Source: Chloroflexota bacterium
GTDB taxonomy: Bacteria > Chloroflexota > Dehalococcoidia > Lucifugimonadales > Lucifugimonadaceae
NCBI GenBank assembly: GCA_013204545.1
Contig: JABMNN010000056.1
Span: 1-36,761 of the forward strand
Reading direction: 5' to 3'
Length of the DNA stretch: 36,761 nucleotides
The position numbers were made by a program, and so were the translations under genes. The notes under the pieces were generated by a model that did no database searches, was not told the DNA's origin, and saw only the letters and a program-made list of their open reading frames with translations. The number at the start of each line of letters is the position of its first letter. The stretch's first letter is position 1. Shown here piece by piece: positions 1 through 8,420 of the stretch.

Positions 1-395
1 CAACACCAACTCCAACACCAGCGCCCACATCAACACCAGCACCAACTCCGACATTAGTAGCCGCACCAACACCGACGGTAGCGCCCGGGGCAGATCCGAC
101 AGTAGCTCCCACCCCCGAAGCCACGGTTGCTTCAGGTGGAGATGGTGAGTTGCTCGCCGCCGGTAAGCTTCTCTACGAAGAGACAGCCGGGGTAAAGGGT
201 TGTGCAGAATGTCATGGTTTCGAGGCCGAGGGCGGTGGCCCCGGATCAGCAAATGCTCCGAGTATCAGAGGAACAACTCGAAATAAAATTCGTAGTGCAA
301 TCGATGGCGCTTTTGATATGAATGGCATCAAACTCTCTTCCGCCGACCTAACGGCTATCGAGGCTTATTTGGGTCTCTTCTCGACCGAAAAGTAG
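1..395 (+). CDS. c-type cytochrome, probable lipoprotein (5' end outside window)
   Basis: The reading frame is open from base 3, so the gene starts upstream of the window; an internal TTG at 150 is not a credible start. The visible N-terminal part is a Thr/Pro/Ala-rich linker (bases 3-130), typical of a lipoprotein tether that spaces a haem domain from the membrane. The C-terminal ~80 residues form a small class I cytochrome c domain with one CAECH haem-attachment motif (about bases 201-215) and a later Met in AFDMNGIKL that can be the distal axial ligand. Role: periplasmic, membrane-anchored one-electron carrier. It lies 12 nt before the next lipoprotein gene and two genes before another cytochrome of the same design, so it belongs to the respiratory/copper block. 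Signal peptide and exact length cannot be seen. Confidence 0.85.
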   Translation, partial: TPTPTPAPTSTPAPTPTLVAAPTPTVAPGADPTVAPTPEATVASGGDGELLAAGKLLYEETAGVKGCAECHGFEAEGGGPGSANAPSIRGTTRNKIRSAIDGAFDMNGIKLSSADLTAIEAYLGLFSTEK

Positions 396-407
396 AGGGC
401 TTCGAAC

Positions 408-1055
408 ATGAAAAGTGACATGCAAATACAAAATAGACGAGACCACAAAGTGAATCTGGTTCTCGGAGGGCTACTCATTTCGTTGGTCATTTTGGCTGGC
501 GCTTGTTCAAGCGACACTGCGAAGATCGGCACGCTAGCCAAAACAGTTCAATCAACAACAACACCCATTGAAGCTGATGCCGACCCGTTACAAAAACTAG
601 CCGATGTTATTGGTGAAGTTCAGGAAGTTCAAAGAAGCCAGTTACCGGTCATTTTTAACGTTGAACTAACAGCAGAAGGGCCAAAGCCTGAACACCTGTT
701 TGTACCATCTTTTCGAGATGTCCAAATTGTTCTCCGAGGTCGTACCGTCGTTGAAATGCACTATGAGGTGCTCGGTTTGAAACCAGACGAAATCAATTGG
801 ATTTCAGTCCCTGAAGATGCAGTTGATAGAGAAGTTGGGGTTTCAGATGAAGATCATGAGGCACATCATGAAAGAGATTTCGTGCCTTGGCGAAAGAAGT
901 CTCTGTCAGGTATCCAGCCGTCAGGCGAAGAGGTTCACGGCTATACGACCGCAGGTGAGATTGATGTAATTCGATTCAGCACTGGAACTCTCGGAACGTT
1001 CGACGTCGTCGATCCTCTGCACTCAGAGATTTCGGCTCGATTGACCGTCTACTAA
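408..1055 (+). CDS. Lipoprotein with degenerate cupredoxin-like domain
   Basis: 215 residues. The ATG at 408 follows an AGAGGG ribosome site; an in-frame ATG at 420 is an alternative. A hydrophobic signal runs over residues 17-32, ending in LAGAC with Cys33 as probable lipidation site. The mature part ends in a strand pattern (GTFDVVDPLHSEISARLTVY) that resembles the last two strands of cupredoxins, where a Cys-loop-His-loop-Met set binds copper. Here the His is present but the Cys position is Asp, so a type 1 copper site is unlikely. A His/Asp/Glu-rich stretch (EDHEAHHERDF) may bind metal. The setting between two cytochromes and upstream of SCO and TlpA genes supports a role in periplasmic electron transfer or copper handling. 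The family assignment is inference from pattern only. Confidence 0.55.
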   Translation: MKSDMQIQNRRDHKVNLVLGGLLISLVILAGACSSDTAKIGTLAKTVQSTTTPIEADADPLQKLADVIGEVQEVQRSQLPVIFNVELTAEGPKPEHLFVPSFRDVQIVLRGRTVVEMHYEVLGLKPDEINWISVPEDAVDREVGVSDEDHEAHHERDFVPWRKKSLSGIQPSGEEVHGYTTAGEIDVIRFSTGTLGTFDVVDPLHSEISARLTVY

Positions 1056-1182
1056 ATGCAAACACCGGGCATCAATCAGTCATGTTTCGGCATGCTCTGA
1101 TCTATGGGCCAAGCATAAACAAATTGGAAACTAGGCTCGATAAACACATTGGCCGAAATATCGGCAGATGGGAGACATCACG

Positions 1183-1764
1183 ATGAGACAAATACACAAA
1201 TTTCAAAAGAACGTTATCACTGTATTGATGTTGGGAGCTGCACTCGCCATTGTTACTGCATGTGGTGGCTCTGATGTCAGCAGTTCACCAGTGGCGACAA
1301 TCACTTCTGTTCCGACTGCAACCCAGGTCGCAGCGCAGCCGACAGCTAAGCCGGATCCAACCGCAACTCAAGCACCAGTTGCTACTGCAACACAGGCCGC
1401 TCAGCCCACGGCGACATCTGCCCCGTCGACTGAAAGCCCATCAGGCGGGGGCGATCTCGCTTTCGAAGACCCAGCAGGTCAATTCGATCAGGAATTGTTG
1501 GCTATTGGCAAAGAAATTTTTGAAGTGAGCGCTGGTGGACTCGGCTGCGCTTTCTGCCACGGTCTTGACGGAAATGGTGACGGTCCGGCAGGTATCGGTG
1601 CGCCACCTAACCGTGGTCTTGATATGGCTAGATTCGAAGCTGGGTTAACCGAAGGATCAACCGGTGCAATGGAGTTCCTTCAGACCATGCTCACAAAAGC
1701 GGATAAACAAGCCGTAGTCGAGTACATTGGCTGGCTCGGAACTCAACCGTTAGCCGCCGAATAG
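1183..1764 (+). CDS. c-type cytochrome lipoprotein
   Basis: 193 residues from the ATG at 1183, preferred over the in-frame ATG at 1168 because GGGAG lies 8 nt before it and the protein then begins with a compact basic signal peptide. The lipobox is IVTAC with Cys27. Residues ~30-90 are a Thr/Gln/Pro/Ala-rich linker. The cytochrome domain carries CAFCH (Cys122, Cys125, His126) followed by a GNGDGP loop common in cbb3-type CcoP and related small cytochromes; Met169 is a candidate axial ligand. Same architecture as the partial cytochrome at the left edge but only moderately similar, so paralogues rather than a recent copy. Expected function is electron transfer outside the cytoplasmic membrane. 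A small dyad (GCCGA-AATA-TCGGC, 1152-1165) precedes the ribosome site. Confidence 0.85.
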   Translation: MRQIHKFQKNVITVLMLGAALAIVTACGGSDVSSSPVATITSVPTATQVAAQPTAKPDPTATQAPVATATQAAQPTATSAPSTESPSGGGDLAFEDPAGQFDQELLAIGKEIFEVSAGGLGCAFCHGLDGNGDGPAGIGAPPNRGLDMARFEAGLTEGSTGAMEFLQTMLTKADKQAVVEYIGWLGTQPLAAE

Positions 1765-1814
1765 TAAAAGCACTCTGCACGGAGGAAATACCGGTCCGGG
1801 ATGGGAGAAGTATC

Positions 1815-3020
1815 GTGAAAAATGAACCTGAAGGTGGCCGGAATGTTAGTCGCGTCGCGCTGCTTTTCCTAACAGCACTCCTTGTCGTTGCCTTCGCTGT
1901 GGCATGTGGTGGACAAGATTCAGTCGATCCGATCGATTCCAATTCGAGCGGGTCTGGTTCAAGCGCGGTCTCAGCCGCCACTGAAGTTAAAGATGCTGAC
2001 GACATGGCGATGTCTGATGATGGCTCGATGGACATGGACATGGACATGGACATGAGCTCTGTTGACGACACCAAAACCGCCACGGAAACTCGCGACCCAT
2101 TCGTGCGTCGACCAATGGACCGTCAGGCCGCCGGATTCAAATTGACCGACCAGAATGGTGATTCAGTCAGCCTGAACGAATTCCGCGGGAAGTGGGTGGT
2201 GGTCGACTGGATTTATACCAGTTGCATGACCGTCTGCCCTGCGCTCACAGGAGAAATGATCCATGTGCGAGACGCTTTAGGCGATCGATTTGGTAAGCAG
2301 GTTCAGTTCTTGAGCATCACATTTGATCCAGATCGAGATAGCGTCGAAGTGATGCGTAAGTACGCTGAAAACGTCAGTGCCAACACCAATTCATGGTCGT
2401 GGCTCACTGGATCCCAAGCCGAAACCGACTCCGTCGCTCAGGCGTACGGTGTCAGCTACACGCCGGCTGAAGCAATGATGGGCGTTGCCATGTTCGATCA
2501 CACTGCCCTAACGATCCTGATCGATCCAGGAGGCGTAGAGCGATACCACTATTACGGTGGTGGTTGGTCAGAAGATATGATCGAAACTCTGAATAACCTA
2601 GTGCCAGAAGTGACAGCAGGCAACGTCAGCCTTAATGACTCGGATGCAAGCCCATTAGCTGGACTAAGCGTTGAGGCAGCTGCACTGCTGTCCGATGCCA
2701 CATCCTACTTCTGGGAAGACTGGGAACTCGACGAAGGCATAACCGTACAATCGGTACATAACTTCGCTGGCAAGATTCCGACCAAACGGTATTTTAATGA
2801 GCGTATGAGCAGCCTCGAAGAAAGCGGATGGACAAACCTCGGCAAGGAAGATGAGGGTGGAGAAGTGTATGGCTTGTACTACATGTTCAAAACCTCAGAT
2901 TCCGACTTCATAGGCGTAGGCACCAACGAAAACGTCTTGGTTGAAGTTCGAGGTGAAAATTTCAATACAACCTTGGATACTCTGTTCTGGTTGGGTGGCG
3001 CTCTGTGCTGTCCCGCCTAG
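1815..3020 (+). CDS. SCO1/SenC-family copper chaperone lipoprotein with C-terminal extension
   Basis: 401 residues, GTG start with GGGAGAAG just upstream. Lipobox FAVAC, Cys31. Residues ~105-265 form the SCO thioredoxin-like domain: the copper-binding pair in SCMTVCP (Cys137, Cys141) and the conserved distal His in FDHTALTILID (His229). SCO proteins deliver copper to, or reduce cysteines of, the CuA site of cytochrome oxidase. Between anchor and domain there is an Asp/Met run (residues 71-80, coded by repeated GACATG units), plausible as a soft copper ligand string. The last ~120 residues after the SCO domain are an extension I do not recognise, ending in two adjacent Cys. The 3' end overlaps the next gene by 16 nt, so the two are probably translationally coupled. 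Confidence 0.88.
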   Translation: MKNEPEGGRNVSRVALLFLTALLVVAFAVACGGQDSVDPIDSNSSGSGSSAVSAATEVKDADDMAMSDDGSMDMDMDMDMSSVDDTKTATETRDPFVRRPMDRQAAGFKLTDQNGDSVSLNEFRGKWVVVDWIYTSCMTVCPALTGEMIHVRDALGDRFGKQVQFLSITFDPDRDSVEVMRKYAENVSANTNSWSWLTGSQAETDSVAQAYGVSYTPAEAMMGVAMFDHTALTILIDPGGVERYHYYGGGWSEDMIETLNNLVPEVTAGNVSLNDSDASPLAGLSVEAAALLSDATSYFWEDWELDEGITVQSVHNFAGKIPTKRYFNERMSSLEESGWTNLGKEDEGGEVYGLYYMFKTSDSDFIGVGTNENVLVEVRGENFNTTLDTLFWLGGALCCPA

Positions 3021-3514
3021 CAATACTGCTGCTAATACCGATGCTTCTCGTGGCTTGTTCACAAGCCAGCGTCGAAGTGGGTGAGTCAGTGAAGTACAAC
3101 TCACCTGCACCCTTGCTTGAAGGGGTCACATTGACGGATGAGCACGTGAGCAGCGCATCTTTGGGCGATGGCCCAGTCATTCTCACATTCTGGGCAACAA
3201 CCTGTGCACCTTGTCGTAGAGAACTACCGATGCTCGAGCAGCTGGCGAAAGACTACTCGGATCAAAACCTAACGGTTCTAGCAATCAACACCGGCGAGAC
3301 GTCTCAAGAAATCACAGATTTCCTTGAGGAAATATCGGTCGATCTCCCGGTCGTGATCGACACGGACGGCACAGTGATGAATCGGTTCGAAGTATTGTTC
3401 TTACCGACGACCTACTTCATCGACAGCAACTGGGTACTTCGTTACCGAACGATCGGCGAACCGCGCCCCTCTCAAATAGAACGCGGCATGGAAGCAGTCC
3501 TCGCAAATAGCTGA
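3005..3514 (+). CDS. TlpA/ResA-type thiol-disulfide oxidoreductase lipoprotein
   Basis: 169 residues, GTG start inside the end of the SCO gene. A short signal ends at LLVAC (Cys18, lipidation). The thioredoxin fold has the active site TTCAPCR (Cys67, Cys70) and the cis-proline region LPTTYFID (Pro134), standard for AhpC/TSA-Redoxin TlpA-like proteins. Such proteins keep periplasmic cysteines reduced, for example those of apocytochrome c or of SCO and CuA sites. The overlap with the SCO gene, the cytochromes upstream and the CcdA/DsbD-like gene converging from the right together indicate a thiol-reduction and copper-insertion pathway. The CcdA-like membrane protein encoded at 4133-6064 is a natural electron donor; this partnership is inference. 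Confidence 0.88.
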   Translation: MLSRLAILLLIPMLLVACSQASVEVGESVKYNSPAPLLEGVTLTDEHVSSASLGDGPVILTFWATTCAPCRRELPMLEQLAKDYSDQNLTVLAINTGETSQEITDFLEEISVDLPVVIDTDGTVMNRFEVLFLPTTYFIDSNWVLRYRTIGEPRPSQIERGMEAVLANS

Positions 3515-4064
3515 TCGACTATCCGAGAATAGCACGTTCTAACTCGCGGCGATTTCGCAGCATCCATGATGCCTATCTGGCTCGCCATGCCAAGCACTAC
3601 AGTGCCTCGCTGCCTTTCGAGCTGGGCGTAACACTCGCTTCATCTGCTTGGTATGCAGTGTCGTGCGTAACGAACCCGATCATTCGATCAAAGAGCCGCG
3701 ATCTTTGAGTTTTAGCGAGACCGTAAGCATCAAGTATTGCCCCAAGTTGACGTGCTCTCGCGCAACGTCAGCAGCCCTTCAAGCCCGGCTACATCGTCGC
3801 TGAAAAGCCGGACGTTCAGCCAGCACACCTGAGCCAATTCAACGATTGGATCGATTGGCACGGCGTACTCCCAGTCGATTGGGCCAACCGGATGTCCGTT
3901 GAACGCTCATCGCTATCAAGCCAAGCGCGGCGCATGGGTTTTCCGAGAGGGGCTTCCCCGTTGGGGATGCTCATCGTGGCAAATATAGATAAGACGCGAA
4001 TCGGCGGTTTACCAAAACGATAAACCGCCGATGATCATTCCTAATTAGTACCTATCCAACTTTT
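3515..4064 (+). other. Gene-free region, possible decayed coding remnant
   Basis: No intact gene. Two stretches stay open without a usable start: 3538-3708 (56 codons) and 3751-4023 (90 codons, translating to W-rich text such as QFNDWIDWHGVLPVDWANRM). They read like remnants of one or two old genes, but I recognise no family. The region ends in a strong hairpin and a dispersed repeat between the convergent operons. Confidence 0.3.
4000..4032. terminator. Perfect 12-bp hairpin between convergent operons
   Basis: ATCGGCGGTTTA and TAAACCGCCGAT pair perfectly around a 9-nt loop (4012-4020). It sits between the plus-strand redox genes and the minus-strand operon ending at 4133. There is no clear U-tract on either side, so it may be a bidirectional, partly factor-dependent terminator or an mRNA end stabiliser. 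Confidence 0.6.
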
Positions 4065-4131
4065 CTCCCTCCCCGATTGGGAGGGAGTTGGAGGGGAGAT
4101 TGCGACCGGCACTTACGTACCGGGAGCGAAC
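4065..4131 (+). repeat. Composite intergenic repeat, copy 1 (diverged)
   Basis: Begins with hairpin CTCCCTCCC-cgatt-GGGAGGGAG (4065-4087), followed by GTTGGAGGGGAGATTGCGAC, then a second imperfect hairpin CCGGCAC-ttac-GTACCGG and GGAGCGAACG. The same order of parts occurs near 11371, 22953 and 36597. The repeat abuts the stop codon of the minus-strand gene. Confidence 0.65.
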
Positions 4132-4132
4132 G

Positions 4133-6064
4133 TTAGTACGGAGCCGGCGCTCCGGTCAGCCCATAGATGAACTCGGCGAATGCCATGTAGTTTCCGCTGA
4201 GAAGAAGTACACCGAACGAAAGCATCAGAAGCGCACTTGCGATGCCCATCCAGCGAACCATCTTCTCGAGCTTGAAAAGCAACGGCAGTACCTTCGCCAT
4301 CATCACCCCAGCAATTACTAGCGGAATACCCATTCCAAGTGAGAACAGGAACAGAATCGCCGCACCATAGAGAGCCGATTGAGCCATGCCGACATATACA
4401 ACCATGCCGATAACCAAAGCGGAACCGAAGCAAGTCATACAGCCAGTAGCGAACGCAATACCTGCGACCATCATCTCCCACGGTCGAGCGCTACCGTTGC
4501 TCTCGTGAGCCATCTTGGAAAGCACCGGCATCTTGCACACCAGCGGCGCCCGTGCTTTCGCTGCGACCCGCAAGCCCAAACCGATAACGATGATGCCTGC
4601 ACCAAACGCTACCCATCGCTGTAGAGAGCCAAAGAAGGCAGTCTCGCCGAGTTGACCCGCTGCGAAGCCGATAATCGCTCCAGCTGTTGTATAAACAATT
4701 GTGAAACCAAGTACGAAGTACAATGCTGCCCTGAACACTCGTACTCGCTGACCAAGTGCAACCTGTCCCGACGCATCCTGCATGTTCATACCCGCAAGCG
4801 CAGGAATGAAGTAAGCAGTTAGCTGGAACAAGCACGGCCACATCGAAGCCAGCATTCCTGCCAGCAGAGCCATCACAGTGGCCCAACCGATACCAAATGG
4901 AGTATCAGCAACGTCATATTCGATCGGCAGATCCCATGCCATCGCCTGTCCATCAGGCATAGTCAGTGTCATCGCCGAAGCGTTGTCCATCTCTGCTTGA
5001 CTCACGTCGAACCGCACAAGAGTCACCCTGTGGTGAGCAGAAGTTACCTTCACCTCGGTGAAATCGCTTATGTAAGTTTTACCGTCTACCGCCAATACCA
5101 AGTTTGGTAATTCATCCGAAAGACTCTCAGTGTGGGTGCTTTCAGAAACCACGAACACTGGCTCACCCTGAGGTGAATACAGCTCAGCGGCTCCGTCTGG
5201 GAACGAGGCTACGAAATACTCCGGAGTGGCGTAAGTCGCAGTCATTTCAGCACCCGATATGCCTTCGTACACCACCGAAACGAGCTCTTTTCGCAACGCA
5301 TCAGTCAAGCTCCGCATTGGCAGGGCTGAGCCATCTGTTGTAGTCGACCCTGAGTTATCAGCGGCCAATCCAACTACAGCACCAAGGTCAACAGGCATTG
5401 CCCATTCAAAGATATTTTGGCCGGTCGAATCTCCTGGCGTGGATCCAACCGTCAGACTCAAAGAGTGGTCTACCTGAACAAAATTTTCTGGTGCGTAACC
5501 GAACGGAAGAGAGAAATCGAATCGGGTTGTTCTCTGTTCGAGCACGTTTTTGGTCACTCGTGAAGAAACAGCCATGAGCGGATCGGCGCCGTCGATGGAA
5601 AGCCAAACTTCGGGAATTTCTCCTGCGATTTGGTCTTCTCCGATATTTTCTGTAACGAAGAAAACAATCAGATCCTCAACACTATCCGCACCTCCGGCAA
5701 CCTCTAGCAACAGTGGGTGTCCGAACACGGCGTTGACTTCAATTTCATTAGGGGTATACCCAATTCTAGTGAGGTCAGATATCAACCCACGAACGTACGT
5801 GTCATCAATGACCGCCGGTGCCCCACTGGATTCAAAATCCTTCGGAGTCTCCACTGAATCGATGATGGTGCCGGTCGTTTCCGACTGCCGAGTCGTTGTT
5901 CCGCCCGGCTGCACCACGTACATCAACGCAGCAATAATTAGTCCGGCGACAACCAATGTGCCCAGCACCAACATCAAGTTGAGCCGACCCGGATTAATCC
6001 GGCGCCATACTGACCGGAGTGCCCCCGGTTGTTTTGGGTTCTTTATTGCAGATTGATTCGACAT
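4133..6064 (-). CDS. CcdA/DsbD-like transmembrane thiol-electron transporter with large periplasmic domain
   Basis: 643 residues, ATG at 6064. One N-terminal membrane segment (about 29-51) is followed by a ~330-residue extracytoplasmic region of beta-rich character that I cannot assign. Residues ~390-635 form a six-helix CcdA/DsbD-type domain. Its first conserved Cys is in MWPCLFQL (Cys411), and the second cysteine region is GCMTCFGSAL (Cys542, Cys545), where CcdA has a single Cys before Gly-Pro. CcdA proteins move reducing equivalents from cytoplasmic thioredoxin to periplasmic thiol proteins for cytochrome c maturation or metal-site assembly. It is last of three minus-strand genes, 36 nt after the CopD-like gene. 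The plus-strand TlpA-type protein is a likely acceptor. The paired Cys542/Cys545 and the long N-terminal domain differ from plain CcdA. Confidence 0.82.
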   Translation of the reverse strand: MSNQSAIKNPKQPGALRSVWRRINPGRLNLMLVLGTLVVAGLIIAALMYVVQPGGTTTRQSETTGTIIDSVETPKDFESSGAPAVIDDTYVRGLISDLTRIGYTPNEIEVNAVFGHPLLLEVAGGADSVEDLIVFFVTENIGEDQIAGEIPEVWLSIDGADPLMAVSSRVTKNVLEQRTTRFDFSLPFGYAPENFVQVDHSLSLTVGSTPGDSTGQNIFEWAMPVDLGAVVGLAADNSGSTTTDGSALPMRSLTDALRKELVSVVYEGISGAEMTATYATPEYFVASFPDGAAELYSPQGEPVFVVSESTHTESLSDELPNLVLAVDGKTYISDFTEVKVTSAHHRVTLVRFDVSQAEMDNASAMTLTMPDGQAMAWDLPIEYDVADTPFGIGWATVMALLAGMLASMWPCLFQLTAYFIPALAGMNMQDASGQVALGQRVRVFRAALYFVLGFTIVYTTAGAIIGFAAGQLGETAFFGSLQRWVAFGAGIIVIGLGLRVAAKARAPLVCKMPVLSKMAHESNGSARPWEMMVAGIAFATGCMTCFGSALVIGMVVYVGMAQSALYGAAILFLFSLGMGIPLVIAGVMMAKVLPLLFKLEKMVRWMGIASALLMLSFGVLLLSGNYMAFAEFIYGLTGAPAPY

Positions 6065-6100
6065 TTCAAACTTTCTTTACGGTTCTACGAACCTACGTTC

Positions 6101-7201
6101 CTATGTCTCGGGTAAAAACACGCCGAGATGACTCAAGTAATGCAGATAAATAACAATCGCCAAATCTGCAACCGCGATTGCGGCAAGGGCTGTGCCAACC
6201 CCTATTAGCCGCTTCAATTGAATATCCGTTGAGGGTGAAGCACCAACATCGCCGTGTTGCGCTGTGTCGTCGGCAGCCCCAGAAGGAACACCAACCGCAA
6301 CGATATCTGGCTCGTCTAGGGCGTCAAAAGCCGGCTTTACAACTACTGCGTCGATCCTCAAAGCAAAAATCACCATCGCCACCCATCCGATTGGTTTCAG
6401 AATGAATGCGATGAAATAAGCATCTCCGTATGGGAGTGCTAACAAATCTCGATAGTCGTAAATACCTGGGGCGGCATTTGGTGCATCGAATGCAGCGCCG
6501 TACAACCCGCTCAGCAAGATTCCTGTAAGCCCTAGTGTGGTTAACAGCAGGAAATTTTCGCCAAATCGGCCGGTAAGAATTCGGCTGCCAGTACCGCCGA
6601 TCCACGCTGCCAGCAGAACTACTCCAACCACACCTGCATAAATGACTCCCGACATCGAATGAAGTATTCGAATAGCGATAGTCGCAATATCTGGCCACCA
6701 CTCGAAGGCGAAGAAAACCTGAAGTCTCTGAACCCTGTCTGCTTCAGTCAAAAGCGACGTCTTATCTGCGGCTGAAAGAACGACCGGTGTCACCGATTCG
6801 ACAAGATTCGCTGCGCCATCACCCTGTCCGAGCGCTGCCTGAACCTCAATCTCCAACTCCCATTCACCAAACCGGTCATATACAACTTCTGCAACATAAA
6901 TTCCCGGCTCACCGGGTAGTTCAATCAACCTCTGTGTGGCAAGCAGTTCGCCACCTTCACGCCTCGTTCCAGTCAGTACAACCTCAGCGCCTTCGACCAT
7001 GTCCTGGTCACCGCTATACGCTACACGAACTCGATACATTCTTCGCAACGGCTCAGAGTGATCTGGAATCAGTGACGAAACTGTCAATGTCAGTTCTTTG
7101 CCATGCGCTTCTACTGAGTCGGCGCGTGTCAGCCCGAAAAGACTCGACACAAGAATCGAGAGAATCAGCGCATAACGAATATGTCGAATACGAAGTTTCA
7201 A
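6101..7201 (-). CDS. CopC/CopD-like copper-related membrane protein
   Basis: 366 residues. A signal peptide or anchor (about 8-27) precedes EAHGKELTL, the N-terminal His arrangement of CopC/YtkA-like domains. Residues ~33-125 form a small beta-sandwich with the pattern GIYVAEVVYDRFGEWELEIEV seen in YtkA/FixH-like modules. Four membrane helices follow (about 177-200, 215-235, 261-283, 331-354) with IRILHSMSGVIYAG and AFILKPIGWVAMVIF, typical of CopD-type domains. CopC/CopD proteins bind periplasmic copper and pass it across the membrane, supplying cuproenzymes. The start codon is 9 nt downstream of the preceding lipoprotein stop, so co-transcription and probably coupling. Assignment rests on pattern and topology; a generic CopD-like protein of other function remains possible. 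Confidence 0.75.
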   Translation of the reverse strand: MKLRIRHIRYALILSILVSSLFGLTRADSVEAHGKELTLTVSSLIPDHSEPLRRMYRVRVAYSGDQDMVEGAEVVLTGTRREGGELLATQRLIELPGEPGIYVAEVVYDRFGEWELEIEVQAALGQGDGAANLVESVTPVVLSAADKTSLLTEADRVQRLQVFFAFEWWPDIATIAIRILHSMSGVIYAGVVGVVLLAAWIGGTGSRILTGRFGENFLLLTTLGLTGILLSGLYGAAFDAPNAAPGIYDYRDLLALPYGDAYFIAFILKPIGWVAMVIFALRIDAVVVKPAFDALDEPDIVAVGVPSGAADDTAQHGDVGASPSTDIQLKRLIGVGTALAAIAVADLAIVIYLHYLSHLGVFLPET

Positions 7202-7210
7202 TTTAGTGCC

Positions 7211-7888
7211 TTAGGGAACCGCAACTATCACAACTTCCATCGTGTATTCCTTCCCCGGAATTTCGGGATCAGGAATGGAGAAAAACTGCATCCAAGGTCC
7301 GAACATCACGTAGTCCAACCGGAACGTGTAGTGCCCATTTGGGCTCTTATCGGTAACCGTGAAGAACGGGCCATGTCCCATTGAGTACATGTCGTAGTCG
7401 ATCTGGACTTTGACATCTTTGAACACGGAGTCATTTCCATCGTGCAAATAAAGATCAACCCAGGCAGTCAGGGTGTGGGTTGGGTAAGGATCGATAAATA
7501 TTTCGGCAACGAACCCGTCACGCAGACGAATTGATCCCCCATTCTTCATCGAAACACGGCGGCCTTCGGTTCCCTGAACCTTTACTTGAAGCATGTTTTG
7601 TTCGAGATCAACACTCGACTCTAAAACACCAACTTCGCCATCGTTGTAGGCAACTCCGGCAACTCGTTCCGCCGTTACCGCTGCCTGATCAAGGTCGGAA
7701 CCAATATCTCCAAAAAGATCGGATACGGCGTTCTGGGCAGAGTCAGAAATTACGGGATTGCTGGAATTCGAGAAATCGGTTGTTTCAGCAACAGCATTGT
7801 CACCGCCTGAGCAACCAACCAGAACAAACGGCATAAATGCAGCAAGTAATGCCGATATTCCCAACGTCGCTTTATTGTTCTTAGCCAC
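7211..7888 (-). CDS. YtkA/FixH-like lipoprotein
   Basis: 225 residues from the GTG at 7888. The frame runs on upstream to 8032, but only the GTG start places a normal lipoprotein signal (VAKNNKATLG..., lipobox VLVGC) at the N-terminus; the extra 48 residues of the longer version look non-coding. Residues ~70-225 contain two strand-rich parts; the second has DMYSMGHGPF followed by NGHYTFRLDYVMFGPWMQFF, the Met/His-Gly loop and Gly-x-Trp end of YtkA-like (FixH/CopC-related) domains, which are linked to copper binding. First gene of the operon running into the CopD-like and CcdA-like genes, so it probably acts with them outside the membrane in copper supply. Confidence 0.72.
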   Translation of the reverse strand: MAKNNKATLGISALLAAFMPFVLVGCSGGDNAVAETTDFSNSSNPVISDSAQNAVSDLFGDIGSDLDQAAVTAERVAGVAYNDGEVGVLESSVDLEQNMLQVKVQGTEGRRVSMKNGGSIRLRDGFVAEIFIDPYPTHTLTAWVDLYLHDGNDSVFKDVKVQIDYDMYSMGHGPFFTVTDKSPNGHYTFRLDYVMFGPWMQFFSIPDPEIPGKEYTMEVVIVAVP

Positions 7889-8420
7889 TGCTACCTGCCC
7901 ACCGTTATTGTTCCAGCCACTTTCGATACACCAGCCCATGCTCTGGCCACGCCCAAATATCGACACATGACGGTGGTCGTAGAAAACCTGCCCAGCCGCT
8001 TGGTCTACTCCTGAATCAATCCAAAGATTCACTTGTGCGTAATAGTGATTCTCTTAATAAACGTCAAACTTCGCCGTGATAATAAGCAAAACTGCGTGAA
8101 CTTCGCATGAGATTTAGTTGGTTATTAACTGGAATTAGCGCGCCTATGGCAAAATTCACTCTGCACGTAAGTAGCCTCGTAATGCCATTCCACCGAACCT
8201 GTGTGAACTTGTTGAGATAACAATTTTTCGCTATTCAGGACTAGATCTCTCAACCTCTACACTTTGGGCACCGCACTACGAAATAGATTCATGACACTAA
8301 AGAACGATGTGATTTGTCTTCGGTAACCCATTCCATATCGGCTCCGCCAACGACCCTGCCACCACTCAATTAACGTGGTAATACCACTTCAGAAAGGGTG
8401 CTACCGGCACTGATAACGCA
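7889..8420. promoter_or_regulatory. Divergent intergenic region with operator-like dyad
   Basis: About 530 bases between the copper operon (minus) and the methyltransferase (plus). No RNA gene or ORF is convincing. A 13-bp perfect dyad GTGGTA-a-TACCAC lies at 8375-8387, 33 nt before the methyltransferase start, a likely repressor or activator site. Promoters for both directions must lie here, but no clear -35/-10 pair could be chosen. Confidence 0.45.

Noticed and set aside
1691-2083. Minus-strand ORF with Met-Ser repeats
   Set aside because: Antisense of the Asp-Met run in the SCO gene.
5550-6056. 168-codon plus-strand ORF
   Set aside because: Antisense of the CcdA-like gene's N-terminal domain; Ser/Thr/Pro-rich composition and no motif.
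7889-8032. N-terminal extension of the YtkA-like lipoprotein to an ATG at 8032
   Set aside because: It would bury the lipoprotein signal peptide 48 residues inside; the GTG at 7888 gives a normal signal.
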